64,000 nucleotides of DNA from Microbulbifer sp. YPW1 (GCF_013367775.1 NZ_CP055157.1:434001-498000), one strand, 5' to 3'; counted from the first letter of the stretch, positions 26,026-36,167 are shown. The notes: generated from the letters alone by a model not told the origin. Made by a program: numbers and translations.

Positions 26026-26610
26026 ATGGATACCCTGACCGCTTTCCTTACCCTTCTCTTTGTCATGGACCCGCTGGGTAACATCCCGGTGTTCCTTGCC
26101 GCACTCAAGAATGTGCCTCCCAAACGCCAGCTATACGTCATCATGCGAGAGCTCATCTTCGCCCTGATCGTACTGTTGGTATTCCTCTATGGCGGGCGCT
26201 TTGTGCTTGCGTGGCTCGGGCTATCACAGGAAGCCATTCGTATTGCCGGCGCAATCATCCTGTTCCTGATTGCCATCCGCATGGTGTTTCCCATCGAAGG
26301 CGGCATCATGGGAGAAAGATTGGAAGGAGAGCCCTTCTTTGTACCCCTGGCGGTACCGCTGGTGGCCGGCCCCTCTACCATGGCTATTTTGATGCTGATG
26401 ACCAACAGTGAAGGAGAACAGCTGTGGAACTGGACACTGGCACTACTCGGCGCCTGGGGAGTTTCCGCGGTGATATTGCTGGCGTCTTCACCACTTGCCC
26501 GCCTGCTCGGTAACCGGGGGCTGATTGCGGTAGAACGCCTGATGGGGATGGTTCTGGTGATGCTGGCAGTCCAGTTGTTTCTGGATGGGATCAAGCAGAG
26601 CCTGGGCTAA
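26026..26610 (+). CDS. MarC-family integral membrane protein
   Basis: A 194-residue protein with six hydrophobic segments spread over its whole length. The N-terminus MDTLTAFLTLLFVMDPLGNI (the FxxxDPxGNIP signature) and PLAVPLVAGPSTMAILMLM near 105-123 are typical of the MarC/YchE/YhgN family. These were once thought to be antibiotic-resistance proteins, but their physiological role is unresolved. Length is typical (about 200). It is divergent from the methyltransferase gene across a 132-bp gap. The family call is firm. Confidence 0.92.
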   Translation: MDTLTAFLTLLFVMDPLGNIPVFLAALKNVPPKRQLYVIMRELIFALIVLLVFLYGGRFVLAWLGLSQEAIRIAGAIILFLIAIRMVFPIEGGIMGERLEGEPFFVPLAVPLVAGPSTMAILMLMTNSEGEQLWNWTLALLGAWGVSAVILLASSPLARLLGNRGLIAVERLMGMVLVMLAVQLFLDGIKQSLG

Positions 26611-27136
26611 AGCACAAATATAGACGCGCTGTGTACGGGCGATTTATTGATCAAAATGTCGCCCGTTGCAGTGCAAAGGACGTTTCGCGAGGTATAAGCC
26701 TCCAAACTTTTTCCAGTTTTATTTTTATCTGCACACCTCCACTCCCTGGAGAATATTTGCCAAGCGAAACAAGCCTGGCCAGAACGAAGCTCTGAGATCT
26801 GCCTCCCCCATCAAAAAACGATCGAATTATATACAAAAATGCACCCTGGTCATTTTTCGACCCATCTCTCAAAGTTCAATATTAGTTATACACGTCCTAG
26901 GCGAAAGGTTAATACCGTAAATATTTTGCAAAAAAATAAATGATTTACGGATATATACACTTCTTTACGCTCACTATTTGACCGCTTCGTTTATTAAAAA
27001 AACAAAATATCCGAATTAACGAAGATCCTTCAATGTCAGTTTAGTTCCACAAATTATCTGCATCCTATAAAGTCAGCCCGCACTCGAATTACAACAAACC
27101 TATAAAAGTGCCTCTAAAGACATAAAGGATGCATTT
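26611..27136. other. A+T-rich intergenic region upstream of the fifth TBDR
   Basis: 526 bp with no convincing gene. It is clearly richer in A+T than its neighbours, especially 26880-27010. It presumably holds the promoter and a leader of the highly expressed receptor gene that follows. AAGGATGCATTT before the ATG at 27137 supplies the ribosome binding site. I find no hairpin like the TTGGGG ones here. Confidence 0.5.
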
Positions 27137-29836
27137 ATGATCAAGACCAAGTTGAGTATCGCTATCGCAGCTTTCGGCACCATCGCCGCTACCGGTGTTT
27201 CCGCTCAGGAAGCCGTACCCGGCCCGACCGTCGAAGAAGTGATCGTTACTGGCTCCCGTATTGCACGTGACCCGCTTTCCACCACTGGCCCGATCACCAT
27301 CGTAGATTCCGATGCGATCAGCCGTTCTGGTGTAGGTACCATCGACGAGCTGCTGAACCAGCTGCCGTCCATGGGTACTACCGGCATCAATGCCAACGAC
27401 AACAATGGCGGCCAAGGCCTGTCATTTGTTGACCTGCGTAACCTGGGCTCCGCACGTACCCTGGTACTGGTTAACGGCCGTCGTTTCGTATCTTCCGCTT
27501 CCGGCGTTAGCTCTGCGGTAGACATGAACAACATTCCGGTAGACATGATCGACCGTATCGAAGTTCTGACCGACGGCGCTTCTGCGGTATACGGCTCTGA
27601 TGCTGTAGCAGGCGTAATCAACGTGGTCATGAAGGATTCCTTCGACGGCGTTCGTATCAATGCGCGCGCCGGTGCTACCAAAGAAGGCGGCGGCGAGAAC
27701 GGCGATCTGTCTATCACCTTCGGTAACGAAGGCGAGCGCGGCAGCTTCATTGCCAACATTACCCACGCTCAGCGCGACGAAATCACCTACGAAGATCGCG
27801 ACTGGGCCGGCCTGACCAGCTCCATGGGCCCGAACGGTAATATCTTTACCAACTACGGCAGCTTCAGCATTGGTGAAGACGGCGTAACCCTGGGCAGCTA
27901 TTCCGGTTACGACATCGGCCAGCACATGTGGCTGTCCGGCGCTATGGAGCGTACTTCCGCTACCGTTTCTGGCAAATACTCCATCACCGACAGCGTTGAG
28001 CTGTGGGGTGAAGCCAGCTACACCAACAAAACCAGTAATCAGCAGCTGGCTGCACAGCCGCTGTACGCGGGTAACGGCTTTGCTCTGAACCCTGAAACCC
28101 ACCTGCCTGAAGCTATCAAGTCTCAGCTGCAGGACGCGTGGCAGAATGCCGACGACGCTTACCAGATCGAGCTGGCAGCTTACAACGCTGCAGTTACCGA
28201 GTGGGAAGCACAGGGCAGCCCTGAAGGCCTGGAGCCGACCGCTCCGGTAGCTTCTCACGGCACCGATTGGCTCGACGGCTTCTCCGACTTCCGCATCCGT
28301 CCGGTTGCTGGTGGTACCCGCTCTTACGAGCAGACCACCGATACCTACCGCGTTGCCGGTGGTTTGAGCGGTGATTTCGCCAATGGCTGGACCTGGGACA
28401 CCTTCGCCAGCTACGGCAAGAACGAAGGCGAAAACGTTACCCTGAACTCTTACAACAAAACCAAGTTGGAAGAGATCTTCAGTGGCGCAGCGGGTCTGGA
28501 CTACAACTTCGCGGGCGGCATGAGCCCCGAAATCATGGACTACTTCCGCTACGACGATTTCGAAGACAACTCCTATGAGCTGGTGAACGTTGGCGCGTCC
28601 CTGTCTGGCGACATCAATGCCATCGAATTCCAGGGCGGCGCACTGGGCTTTGCTGCGGGCGTTGAATACCGTGAAGAGACCGGTGAGTTCAATCCGTCTC
28701 CGGAAACCCAGAGCGGTGCGACTTTCGGTAACCAGCAAGACGCGACTGGCGGTGAATACGACGTAACCGAGGTGTTTGCCGAGTTCAACCTGCCGATTCT
28801 GCAGGGTGCTCGTTTCGCTGAAGAGCTGACTGCTGACGTAGCCGTTCGCTACTCCGACTTCAGCACCTTCGGTGGCCAGAGCACTGGTAAAGTTGGCCTG
28901 GTTTACGCGCCGGTTGAAGATGTGCGTTTCCGTACCAGCTACTCCACCTCTTTCCGTGCGCCGGGCATCTACGAGCTGTTCAGCGGTTCCGCACAGAGCT
29001 ACGAGTACCTGATCGACCCGTGTGACACCAGCGCGGCAAACGAAGACGGCCAGGGCAAAAACTGTGGCATGGTTGGTGCTGGCTTCACCCAGGCGGGCAA
29101 CCAGGTTCCCACCAACATCGGTGGTAACGAAGAGCTGACTCCGGAAGAAGCGACTACCTTCACCGCCGGTGTTGTGTGGACCCCGAGCTTTGTAGACGAC
29201 CTGTCTATTACTCTGGACTACTACGACATCAGCGTTGAAGACGCGATCACCTCTCCGGACCTGCAGCGCATGCTGGACGACTGCTTCCGCTCTGGCGATC
29301 AGAACGCATGTCAGTTCGTGACCCGTGGCGCTGGCGATCAGATCGTTGCACTGGAAGGTGCGAAGATGAACATCGGTCAGATCGATACCCGCGGTGTTGA
29401 CGTTGATATCGTGCACAACCTGCACTTCGATGCTGGCCGTCTGGCTCTGCGTGCCCAGGCTTCCCGCCTGCTCGAGTACAACGAGTTCAACGAACAGTCC
29501 GGCACCGAGTCTGACTACCTGGAATACGTTGGCACCACCAGCGGTCTGTACGTGAAGTGGCGCGGCCTGGCCAGCGCAACCTGGTACGGTAACGACTGGG
29601 ATATGGGCGTCGACATGCAGTACTTCGACGACGGCTACAGCCCCTACCTGCCGGTTCAGTCCATGACTTACCTGAACCTGAAAGCAGGCTGGGATGTAAA
29701 TGAGTCCCTGCGTCTGTCCACTGGTATTGATAACGTTTCCGACAAGGATCCGCACACTACCTCTGGCAGTGACTGGAACAGCTTCTACGACTTCCAGGGT
29801 CGTTACTTCTGGGCTGGTGCTTCATACCAGTTCTAA
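27137..29836 (+). CDS. TonB-dependent receptor, probably highly expressed
   Basis: An 899-residue outer-membrane receptor starting MIKTKLSIAIAAFGTIAATG. The signal peptide ends near GVSAQEA. The TonB box/plug start is VEEVIVTGSRIARDPLST. Plug motifs are VDLRNLGSARTLVLVNGRRF and VLTDGASAVYGSDAVAGVIN. The barrel ends FWAGASYQF with the C-terminal Phe. The codon use is strongly biased (GGT, CGT, GTT, CTG), as in the two MKKNLL receptors. It is flanked on the far side by a transglutaminase-like lipoprotein and a POT-family peptide transporter, so peptide uptake is a reasonable but untested guess. A terminator follows. Confidence 0.93.
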   Translation: MIKTKLSIAIAAFGTIAATGVSAQEAVPGPTVEEVIVTGSRIARDPLSTTGPITIVDSDAISRSGVGTIDELLNQLPSMGTTGINANDNNGGQGLSFVDLRNLGSARTLVLVNGRRFVSSASGVSSAVDMNNIPVDMIDRIEVLTDGASAVYGSDAVAGVINVVMKDSFDGVRINARAGATKEGGGENGDLSITFGNEGERGSFIANITHAQRDEITYEDRDWAGLTSSMGPNGNIFTNYGSFSIGEDGVTLGSYSGYDIGQHMWLSGAMERTSATVSGKYSITDSVELWGEASYTNKTSNQQLAAQPLYAGNGFALNPETHLPEAIKSQLQDAWQNADDAYQIELAAYNAAVTEWEAQGSPEGLEPTAPVASHGTDWLDGFSDFRIRPVAGGTRSYEQTTDTYRVAGGLSGDFANGWTWDTFASYGKNEGENVTLNSYNKTKLEEIFSGAAGLDYNFAGGMSPEIMDYFRYDDFEDNSYELVNVGASLSGDINAIEFQGGALGFAAGVEYREETGEFNPSPETQSGATFGNQQDATGGEYDVTEVFAEFNLPILQGARFAEELTADVAVRYSDFSTFGGQSTGKVGLVYAPVEDVRFRTSYSTSFRAPGIYELFSGSAQSYEYLIDPCDTSAANEDGQGKNCGMVGAGFTQAGNQVPTNIGGNEELTPEEATTFTAGVVWTPSFVDDLSITLDYYDISVEDAITSPDLQRMLDDCFRSGDQNACQFVTRGAGDQIVALEGAKMNIGQIDTRGVDVDIVHNLHFDAGRLALRAQASRLLEYNEFNEQSGTESDYLEYVGTTSGLYVKWRGLASATWYGNDWDMGVDMQYFDDGYSPYLPVQSMTYLNLKAGWDVNESLRLSTGIDNVSDKDPHTTSGSDWNSFYDFQGRYFWAGASYQF

Positions 29837-29871
29837 GTTACCGACTAGAAGTTGCTGACATTCAGTCAACG

Positions 29872-29905
29872 AAAAAGGGGGATGCCATTGGCATCCCCCT
29901 TTTTT
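29872..29905. terminator. Bidirectional terminator between TBDR and lipoprotein genes
   Basis: AAAAAGGGGGATGCCA and TGGCATCCCCCTTTTT form a long perfect stem with A-run and T-run on either side, between convergent genes. Confidence 0.9.
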
Positions 29906-29923
29906 GTTCATTATTTTTGAGCG

Positions 29924-31120
29924 CTATGGGTGCCTCATGAGGTAATCCAACTTGCGGCTGTAGGCTCGCTCAGTCGCAGGGTTATCCACCAGTGAAAACG
30001 CCTCGGTAAAATACGTCTTCGAGTTTTCAAAGTCTCCCAGGCGATAGCTCGTCAGGCCCATCAGAAAATGGAAACGGTGATCGTTTTCGTACTGCCAGAT
30101 AGCGCGTTTAAGCTGACGCTTCGCGCTCTTGAAGTCGCCATGCTCGTAGGCGTTGCGCGCCTGATAGTAGAGGTAATAGGGGTTGCGCTCACGATGGAAG
30201 CGGGCTTTCTCAGCGTAATAATCCGCCAATTCAAACTGCTGTTGTTGGCGATAGAGCCGTTCCAGATTGCTCATGGCAATGGTGTGGCGACTGTCCAGCT
30301 GCAGTGCCTGTAGATAACTCTGCTCGGCGGCTGTGTATTGGCCGTTGCGACTGTAGAAGGCCCCGAGGTTCGCCCACAGGTCGCTGTCCCCGGGGCGCAA
30401 TTCCAGCGCCTTGCGCAGGTAGCGGAATGCCTCGCGCATTTCCCCCTGCCCCATCCACTCCAGACCGCGGTTGCTGTAGTACTGGGCAAAGGCTTCGTTG
30501 TCGGTCAGTTCGCGCTGATCGTAGACTGGATCGTAAGCGGCAAGATTGAAGTCCACCACACGGCGGCCGCGGTTGCTCTCACTCACCATATTGATATGGC
30601 GATAGACCACAAAAGTCTGCTCTTCGTCGTGGCCCCACACCGGGGGTACCTCGACCTGGTTGAAGTAGGCATCCGCGCCCAGCTCCCGCGCCATGGCCAC
30701 CATCATCACGGTAAAGGCCATACAGTTACCCACTTCCTGCCTGTAAGTCTCGGCCGCGGTGAGGGTCTGGTCTGCCCGGTACTCGACAGTGAATTCCCGC
30801 TGCTCGAACCCCTTTAACAATGCAGCCAGCCGCTGTTGCGGACGGGCATCCGGGGCGACATTTGCCAGGTATTCGCGCATCTCCGGAGCCAGCCCGAGAA
30901 TGTCGTCTTCGGGCAACTCGGAGGGGATTACTGGCTCAGCAAAGATTGCGGAGCCGGAGAGCAGCCAATGTGGGTCAACCGCTGCCGGTCGCTCGGGGAT
31001 GGTACTGACACAGCCACCGATCAGCGCAATGCAGGTGCCCACGGCCAATGATTTCCAGCCCACCGACAGCTTCCGTGACCAATTAACCACTGCCAGTCCG
31101 GAATTTTGCGGGGTTTTCAT
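29924..31120 (-). CDS. Lipoprotein with transglutaminase-like domain and TPR repeats
   Basis: A 398-residue protein using the ATG at 31120 (MKTPQNSGLAVVNWSRKL), preceded by GGGAG at 8 nt; an upstream frame adds 34 residues without a better signal. The signal sequence WKSLAVGTCIALIGGC ends in the lipobox IGGC. A transglutaminase/cysteine-protease-like core follows at about 100-200: TYRQEVGNCMAFTVMMVAMA (candidate catalytic Cys in GNC), then VVYRHINMV (His) and RRVVDFNLAAYDP (Asp). TPR helices occupy the second half (AFRYLRKALEL, AAEQSYLQALQL, KTYFTEAFSLV). Such proteins are periplasmic and of unknown substrate. It is divergent from the peptide transporter gene. Confidence 0.82.
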   Translation of the reverse strand: MKTPQNSGLAVVNWSRKLSVGWKSLAVGTCIALIGGCVSTIPERPAAVDPHWLLSGSAIFAEPVIPSELPEDDILGLAPEMREYLANVAPDARPQQRLAALLKGFEQREFTVEYRADQTLTAAETYRQEVGNCMAFTVMMVAMARELGADAYFNQVEVPPVWGHDEEQTFVVYRHINMVSESNRGRRVVDFNLAAYDPVYDQRELTDNEAFAQYYSNRGLEWMGQGEMREAFRYLRKALELRPGDSDLWANLGAFYSRNGQYTAAEQSYLQALQLDSRHTIAMSNLERLYRQQQQFELADYYAEKARFHRERNPYYLYYQARNAYEHGDFKSAKRQLKRAIWQYENDHRFHFLMGLTSYRLGDFENSKTYFTEAFSLVDNPATERAYSRKLDYLMRHP

Positions 31121-31306
31121 CGTTATTCTCCCCATTTCATGTTTTGAATCTCTAATTTTCCACAATTCCTGTCGCGTAGGAATCCCTTTTGCAGGCTCAT
31201 TTCCTGTTTCACCTGTAACCATTCGCCAGTTTTAGTGACCACTGTTACACTCGAGAGGGTCACACTTAAAGCTACAACTAAAGCTATAACAATCGGAACA
31301 ACTGAT

Positions 31307-32845
31307 ATGTCGTCACTACCGCAACAGAACAGCGATGGCTTCTTTGGCCATCCCAAGGGGCTCTCTACCCTCTTCTTCACAGAAATGTGGGAGCGTATGA
31401 GTTACTACGGTATGCGGGCGCTGCTGGTCCTCTTTATGACCGCAAGCCTGCAGCAGGAAGGCCTGGCCTTTACCGTAGCTGCTGCCACCGCCATTTACGG
31501 TCTCTACACCGGTGCGGTGTACTTCCTGGGTCTGCCGGGTGGCTGGATTGCCGACCGCCTGCTGGGCGGCCAGCGTACGGTCTGGTACGGCGGCATCATC
31601 ATTATGTGTGGCCATATCGTGCTGGCCATCCCCAGTGATCACACCTTCTTTATTGGCCTGATTCTGGTAGCCACCGGTACCGGCCTGCTTAAGCCCAATA
31701 TCAGCGCGCTGGTCGGCCACCTCTACGCCGAAGACGACGTGCGTCGCGACAGTGGCTACGCGCTTTATTACATGGGCATCAATATCGGCTCCGTGCTGGG
31801 CTACATGATCTGTGGCTACTTCGGCGAGAAGGTGGGCTGGCACTGGGGCTTCGGCGCCGCTGCGGTGGGTATGGCGGTCGGCCTGATCCAGTACCGCAAA
31901 ACCATCGGCAACCTGGGCGACGCCAGCCTGAAGCCAGAGCACCCGATGACCACCGAAGGCGCGAAAAAAGCCTGGGGCACAATCTGGGCAATCGTTGCCG
32001 GTGTTGTGGTAATTACCGCACTCACGATGAGCGGTATCATCTCCTTTGATCCGGTGGCTGTGGCCAAGTACGTTGCCATTGCCTTCACCGTTATCTTCTT
32101 CGCCTACTACGCCTACATCTACTTCGGTGGCAACCTGAGCCAGACCGAGAAGCGTCGTATGTGGGCCCTGTTCCTGGTATGTGTGGCTTCTGCCTGCTTC
32201 TGGTCCGGCTTTGAACAGGCGGGCTCCTCCCTGAACCTGTTTGGTCGCGACTACACCGACCGCATGCTCGGCTCCTTCGAGATCCCGGCATCCTGGTTCC
32301 AGAATGTGAACCCGATGTTCATCATCATCCTGTCGCCCTTCTTCGCTGCCCTGTGGATCAACCTGGGCAAGCGCATGATCACCCCGTCCTACGGCCTGAA
32401 ATGCGCCATTGGCCTGATGATCATGGCGTCCGGCTTCATCGTGATGTTCTTCGCAGCCCAGCAGGCCGCAGCCGGCCTGAAAGTGGCACCGATGTGGCTG
32501 GTAACCACTTACTTCCTGCACACCGTTGGTGAACTGTGCCTGAGCCCGGTTGCCCTGAGTGCGGTGAGCAAGCTGTCTCCGCGTCGCTTCGCCGGCCAGA
32601 TGATGGGTGTGTTCGTACTCACCTACTCCATCGGCAACATCATTGCGGGCCTGCTGGCAGGCAACTTCGATCCGAACAACGTTTCCGAGCTGCCGAACCT
32701 GTACCTGCAGATCGCCATCTTCAGCATCGGTATCGGTGCGGTAATCGCGCTGATCAGCCTGAAGTCCAAGTCCTGGGAAGGCCAGGGTGAAGATCATATC
32801 GAAGCGGTTGAGCCGGCCGAAGCGCCTGCGAAGACTGTTGGATAA
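31307..32845 (+). CDS. Proton-dependent oligopeptide transporter (POT/PTR family)
   Basis: A 512-residue major-facilitator protein. I choose the ATG at 31307 (MSSLPQQNSDGFFGHPKGLS) because the family starts just before the ExxERFxxYG-type motif, here EMWERMSYYGMRALLVLFM, which couples protons to peptide uptake. About 12-14 hydrophobic segments run through the protein. The PTR2 signature is seen at GGWIADRLLGGQRTVW and GTGLLKPNISALVG near 105-120; FSFEQ-type FWSGFEQAGSSLN appears near 305. It imports di- and tripeptides across the inner membrane. Next to a TBDR it could complete a peptide-uptake route, an inference from position only. Confidence 0.93.
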   Translation: MSSLPQQNSDGFFGHPKGLSTLFFTEMWERMSYYGMRALLVLFMTASLQQEGLAFTVAAATAIYGLYTGAVYFLGLPGGWIADRLLGGQRTVWYGGIIIMCGHIVLAIPSDHTFFIGLILVATGTGLLKPNISALVGHLYAEDDVRRDSGYALYYMGINIGSVLGYMICGYFGEKVGWHWGFGAAAVGMAVGLIQYRKTIGNLGDASLKPEHPMTTEGAKKAWGTIWAIVAGVVVITALTMSGIISFDPVAVAKYVAIAFTVIFFAYYAYIYFGGNLSQTEKRRMWALFLVCVASACFWSGFEQAGSSLNLFGRDYTDRMLGSFEIPASWFQNVNPMFIIILSPFFAALWINLGKRMITPSYGLKCAIGLMIMASGFIVMFFAAQQAAAGLKVAPMWLVTTYFLHTVGELCLSPVALSAVSKLSPRRFAGQMMGVFVLTYSIGNIIAGLLAGNFDPNNVSELPNLYLQIAIFSIGIGAVIALISLKSKSWEGQGEDHIEAVEPAEAPAKTVG

Positions 32846-32868
32846 TCGGCTTAGCCCGAACTGAAAAA

Positions 32869-32900
32869 GGCCGCTGCGGGGAACCGCAGCGGCCTTTTTT
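32869..32900 (+). terminator. Rho-independent terminator after peptide transporter
   Basis: GGCCGCTGCGG-GGAA-CCGCAGCGGCC followed by TTTTTT, 23 bp past the stop. Confidence 0.92.
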
Positions 32901-32914
32901 GTTTTCACAACTGC

Positions 32915-32981
32915 GTAGGAGCCTGCCTTGCAGGCAACAGTCCGGAGCACCACATGGTTCGCCTGCAAGGCAGGCTCCTAC
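32915..32981. repeat. REP-like palindromic element (full copy)
   Basis: The 21-bp arm from 32915 to 32935 (GTAGGAGCCTGCCTTGCAGG plus C) is the exact reverse complement of 32961-32981, with a 25-bp spacer. Each arm itself contains the smaller palindrome GCCTGC-NN-GCAGGC. This is the design of the GTAGGAGC-type REP elements of pseudomonads and relatives. It lies between convergent genes, the usual site. A degenerate relative is at 38086-38143. Confidence 0.75.
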
Positions 32982-32991
32982 AGTGGAGGGA

Positions 32992-33816
32992 TCAGCTGGC
33001 CAATACGGCGTAATTCAGCCAGATAAACCGGGCTCCGATAATAAACAGTAACCCGGCAAAGCAGTTCTTCAACAGCTGCGGAGAGAGCCTGTGGGCCAGC
33101 AGGGCCCCGAAACGAGCAAACCAGGTGCTGGCCAAGACTATGCCGAGAAATGCAGGCCAGTAGATGTAGCCGCTGCTCCACGCCGGCAGCTGGGGGCTAT
33201 TCCAGCCCTGCACCGCAAAGCTGAGCGCACCGGCAATGGCGATGGGCAAGCCGCAGGCGGCAGAGGTCGCGACGGCCCGCTGCATGACCACATGACAGCG
33301 CGACAGGAACGGCACGGTAAGTGAGCCCCCACCGATACCGAATATCGCGGAGATCCAGCCGATAAAGCCTCCGGCAATGGAAAGCCCCACCCTGCCCGGC
33401 ACCTTCTCGCCGTCCGTAGGCAATTGCGACTTGCGCAGCCCGTCCAGCCACATTTTCAATGCAATACCCACGGCAAATACGCCAATCAGCAGCTGCAACC
33501 AGGCGCCGCTGAGCCAGTCTGCAGTGACGCCGCCAATCCAGGAACCGAGCAGGATACCCGGGGCCATGGCGGCAACAATTTTCCAGTCCACCGCGCGCTT
33601 GCCGTGGTGGGTACGGATGGAGCTGATGGAGGTAATGATGATGGTGGCGAGGGAGGTGCCCACCGCCATATGGGTGAGGATGTCCGGAGGAATACCCTGG
33701 GCGGTAAACACCAGCACCAGCGCCGGCACGATGATGAGTCCGCCACCGACACCGAACAGACCCGCAATGGTGCCCGCGCCCATCCCTACCAGCAGGTAAA
33801 TCAACAACACTTCCAC
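32992..33816 (-). CDS. TauE/SafE-family sulfite/anion exporter (TSUP)
   Basis: A 274-residue membrane protein with about eight hydrophobic segments in two similar halves. The signature GTIAGLFGVGGGLIIVPALV (about 15-34) is repeated in the second half as FIGWISAIFGIGGGSLTVPF (about 152-171), the internal duplication characteristic of the TSUP family. Family members move sulfite, sulfoacetate, sulfolactate or other organosulfur anions across the inner membrane; the substrate here is unknown. The preceding POT transporter converges on it. It begins 108 bp left of the pnp stop, in the same orientation as pnp but after its terminator. Confidence 0.93.
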   Translation of the reverse strand: MEVLLIYLLVGMGAGTIAGLFGVGGGLIIVPALVLVFTAQGIPPDILTHMAVGTSLATIIITSISSIRTHHGKRAVDWKIVAAMAPGILLGSWIGGVTADWLSGAWLQLLIGVFAVGIALKMWLDGLRKSQLPTDGEKVPGRVGLSIAGGFIGWISAIFGIGGGSLTVPFLSRCHVVMQRAVATSAACGLPIAIAGALSFAVQGWNSPQLPAWSSGYIYWPAFLGIVLASTWFARFGALLAHRLSPQLLKNCFAGLLFIIGARFIWLNYAVLAS

Positions 33817-33856
33817 AGTGCGCTCCCCTTCCGCAAAATCTTGATTTTTTTAATGC

Positions 33857-33887
33857 AAAAAAAACGGTGGCATATAGCCACCGTTTT
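33857..33887 (-). terminator. Rho-independent terminator after pnp
   Basis: On the minus strand AAAACGGTGGC-TATAT-GCCACCGTTTT is followed by further T residues, 37 bp past the pnp stop. It ends the rimP-to-pnp transcript. Confidence 0.92.
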
Positions 33888-33924
33888 CGGTCACCTGCAA
33901 GCAGGTCTAGCGAACCGGGAGGAA

Positions 33925-36042
33925 TTACTCCTCGCCAGTCGCCTCATCCGCTTCCGCTGCTGCGTCTGCGTTGGCTTCCTTGATGGACAGCTTGATACGG
34001 CCACGCTGGTCTACATCCAGAACCTTGACCTTAACCATCTGGCCTTCGCTCAGGTAGTCGGTAACCGCGTTTACGCGCTCTTCGGCGATCTGGGAAATGT
34101 GTACCAGACCGTCTTTACCCGGCAGGAAGTTGACGAATGCGCCGAAGTCGACGATACGTACAACCTTACCTTCGTAGATGGCACCGATCTCGGCTTCCGC
34201 AGTGATTTCCTCAATACGGGTAACTGCCGCTTCCAGGCTCTCACCATCTTCACCGAATACCTTGATGCTGCCATCGTCTTCGATGTCGATGGAGGCACCG
34301 GTTTCTTCGGTAATAGAGCGAATGGTGGCTCCGCCCTTGCCGATCACGTCGCGGATCTTGTCCGGATGAATCTTCAGGGTTGCGTAGCGCGGAGCATTCT
34401 CGTTCACCACGGAACGGGACTCGCCGATCACCTTGTTCATCTCTGCCAGGATGTGCAGACGCGCGTGCAGGGCCTGCTCCAGCGCAGTTTCCATGATCTC
34501 TTCGGTGATACCTTCGATCTTGATGTCCATCTGCAGCGCAGTCACACCAGAAGCGGTACCCGCTACCTTGAAGTCCATGTCGCCCAGGTGGTCTTCGTCA
34601 CCCAGGATATCGGTCAGAACCGCGAAGCCTTCGTCTTCTTTTACCAGGCCCATAGCGATACCGGCTACCGGTGCTTTCAGCGGTACACCCGCGTCCATCA
34701 GCGCCAGGCTGGAACCACACACGGAAGCCATGGAGCTGGAACCGTTGGATTCGGTGATCTCGGAAACCACACGCAGGGTGTAGGGGAATTCTTCCGGGTC
34801 CGGCAGTACTGCTGCGATACCGCGACGGGCCAGGCGGCCGTGGCCGATTTCGCGACGACCGGTAGCGCCTACACGACCCGCTTCACCTACAGAGTAGGGA
34901 GGGAAGTTGTAGTGCAGCATGAAGTAGTCTTTACGCTCGCCTTCCAGCGCGTCGATGATCTGTGCATCGCGGGTTGCGCCGAGGGTGGAAACGACCAGAG
35001 CCTGGGTTTCACCGCGGGTGAACAGCGCAGAGCCGTGGCCCTTCGGCAGTACGCCAACTTCTACGGAGATAGGACGCACGGTCTTGGTGTCGCGACCGTC
35101 GATACGGGGCTCGCCACGTACCACTGCGCCACGTACAGTTTTCTTTTCCAGCTTGCCGAAGTAGCTCTTAACGGTGCCTTCATCCAGCTCGTCAGAAGAC
35201 AGTGCTTCGGCGGCTTCGCTGCGCAGTTCCGCCAGGCGGGTGGTACGCTGCTGCTTGTCGGTGATTTTGTACGCTTCGGCTACTTTCTCGCCGAACTGAG
35301 CTTCCAGCGCGGACTTCAGCTCTTCGTTCACCGCTTCCGGCTGCCAGTCCCAAGTGGGCTTGCCAGCTTCGGCTTTCAGCTCTTCACAGACTTTAACAAC
35401 GGCCTGCATTTCCTGGTGGGCAAACAGTACCGCGCCCAGCATGATGTCTTCCGGCAGCTCTTTTGCTTCGGATTCAACCATCAGGACCGCGTCTTTGGTG
35501 CCGGCCACAACCATGTCCAGCTCGGAACCTTTCAGCTCGCTGTAACGGGGGTTCAGCAGGTAGCCGTCTTTCTCGGTGTAACCCACACGCGCCGCGCCAA
35601 TCGGGCCGCCGAAGGGAATGCCGGATACAGACAGTGCTGCAGAGGTACCGATCATGCCGGCGATATCCGGATCCACGTCTTTTTCCGCAGACAGTACGGT
35701 GATCATCACCTGTACTTCGTTCATGAAACCGTTCGGGAACAGCGGGCGGATCGGGCGGTCGATCAGACGGGAGGTCAGAGTTTCTTTCTCGGACGGGCGG
35801 CCTTCACGCTTGAAGAAGCCACCGGGAATCTTGCCGGCCGCATAGGCCTTCTCTACATAGTGTACGGACAGCGGGAAGAAGCTCTGGTCTGGCTTGGCTT
35901 CCTTGGCACCGACAACGGTACACAGCACAACAGTTTCACCCATGGTGACCAGCGCTGCGCCGGTTGCCTGGCGTGCGATACGGCCGGTCTCGATGGTGAC
36001 CTGGTCTTTTCCGTACTGGAAGGTTTTGGTTACTGGATTCAC
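33925..36042 (-). CDS. pnp: Polyribonucleotide nucleotidyltransferase (PNPase)
   Basis: A 705-residue phosphorolytic 3'-5' exoribonuclease of the RNA degradosome. I start at the GTG at 36042 ([20 protein letters not shown]), preceded by AGGAAAG; PNPases begin at this point and the longer frame is leader sequence. Two RNase PH domains (about 1-210 and 310-540) flank a helical domain. Motifs include [20 protein letters not shown] and the second-domain catalytic region [14 protein letters not shown] and [15 protein letters not shown]. The KH domain has [17 protein letters not shown] (GxxG) near 560, and the S1 domain near 620-690 is [20 protein letters not shown]. It follows rpsO, as in most proteobacteria. 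Confidence 0.97.
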   Translation of the reverse strand: MNPVTKTFQYGKDQVTIETGRIARQATGAALVTMGETVVLCTVVGAKEAKPDQSFFPLSVHYVEKAYAAGKIPGGFFKREGRPSEKETLTSRLIDRPIRPLFPNGFMNEVQVMITVLSAEKDVDPDIAGMIGTSAALSVSGIPFGGPIGAARVGYTEKDGYLLNPRYSELKGSELDMVVAGTKDAVLMVESEAKELPEDIMLGAVLFAHQEMQAVVKVCEELKAEAGKPTWDWQPEAVNEELKSALEAQFGEKVAEAYKITDKQQRTTRLAELRSEAAEALSSDELDEGTVKSYFGKLEKKTVRGAVVRGEPRIDGRDTKTVRPISVEVGVLPKGHGSALFTRGETQALVVSTLGATRDAQIIDALEGERKDYFMLHYNFPPYSVGEAGRVGATGRREIGHGRLARRGIAAVLPDPEEFPYTLRVVSEITESNGSSSMASVCGSSLALMDAGVPLKAPVAGIAMGLVKEDEGFAVLTDILGDEDHLGDMDFKVAGTASGVTALQMDIKIEGITEEIMETALEQALHARLHILAEMNKVIGESRSVVNENAPRYATLKIHPDKIRDVIGKGGATIRSITEETGASIDIEDDGSIKVFGEDGESLEAAVTRIEEITAEAEIGAIYEGKVVRIVDFGAFVNFLPGKDGLVHISQIAEERVNAVTDYLSEGQMVKVKVLDVDQRGRIKLSIKEANADAAAEADEATGEE

Positions 36043-36167
36043 TAGTATCTTTCCTGTTTCCTTTGCGTGCTGGCCCATTCCAGCAACGCTTTGCCTACAA
36101 GTGATGAGCAAACAGTCTGCTCATCCTGCGCTGCGCGCCCAAATAGCGGACCACACAAACGCCAAAA

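Noticed and set aside
27422..29755. 777-codon open frame on the minus strand under the fifth TBDR
   Set aside because: It is fully antisense to a clear receptor gene and its protein has no recognisable motif. The strong codon bias of the receptor removes stop codons from the opposite strand. The same holds for 16802-18526, 19611-20900 and 20976-22325.
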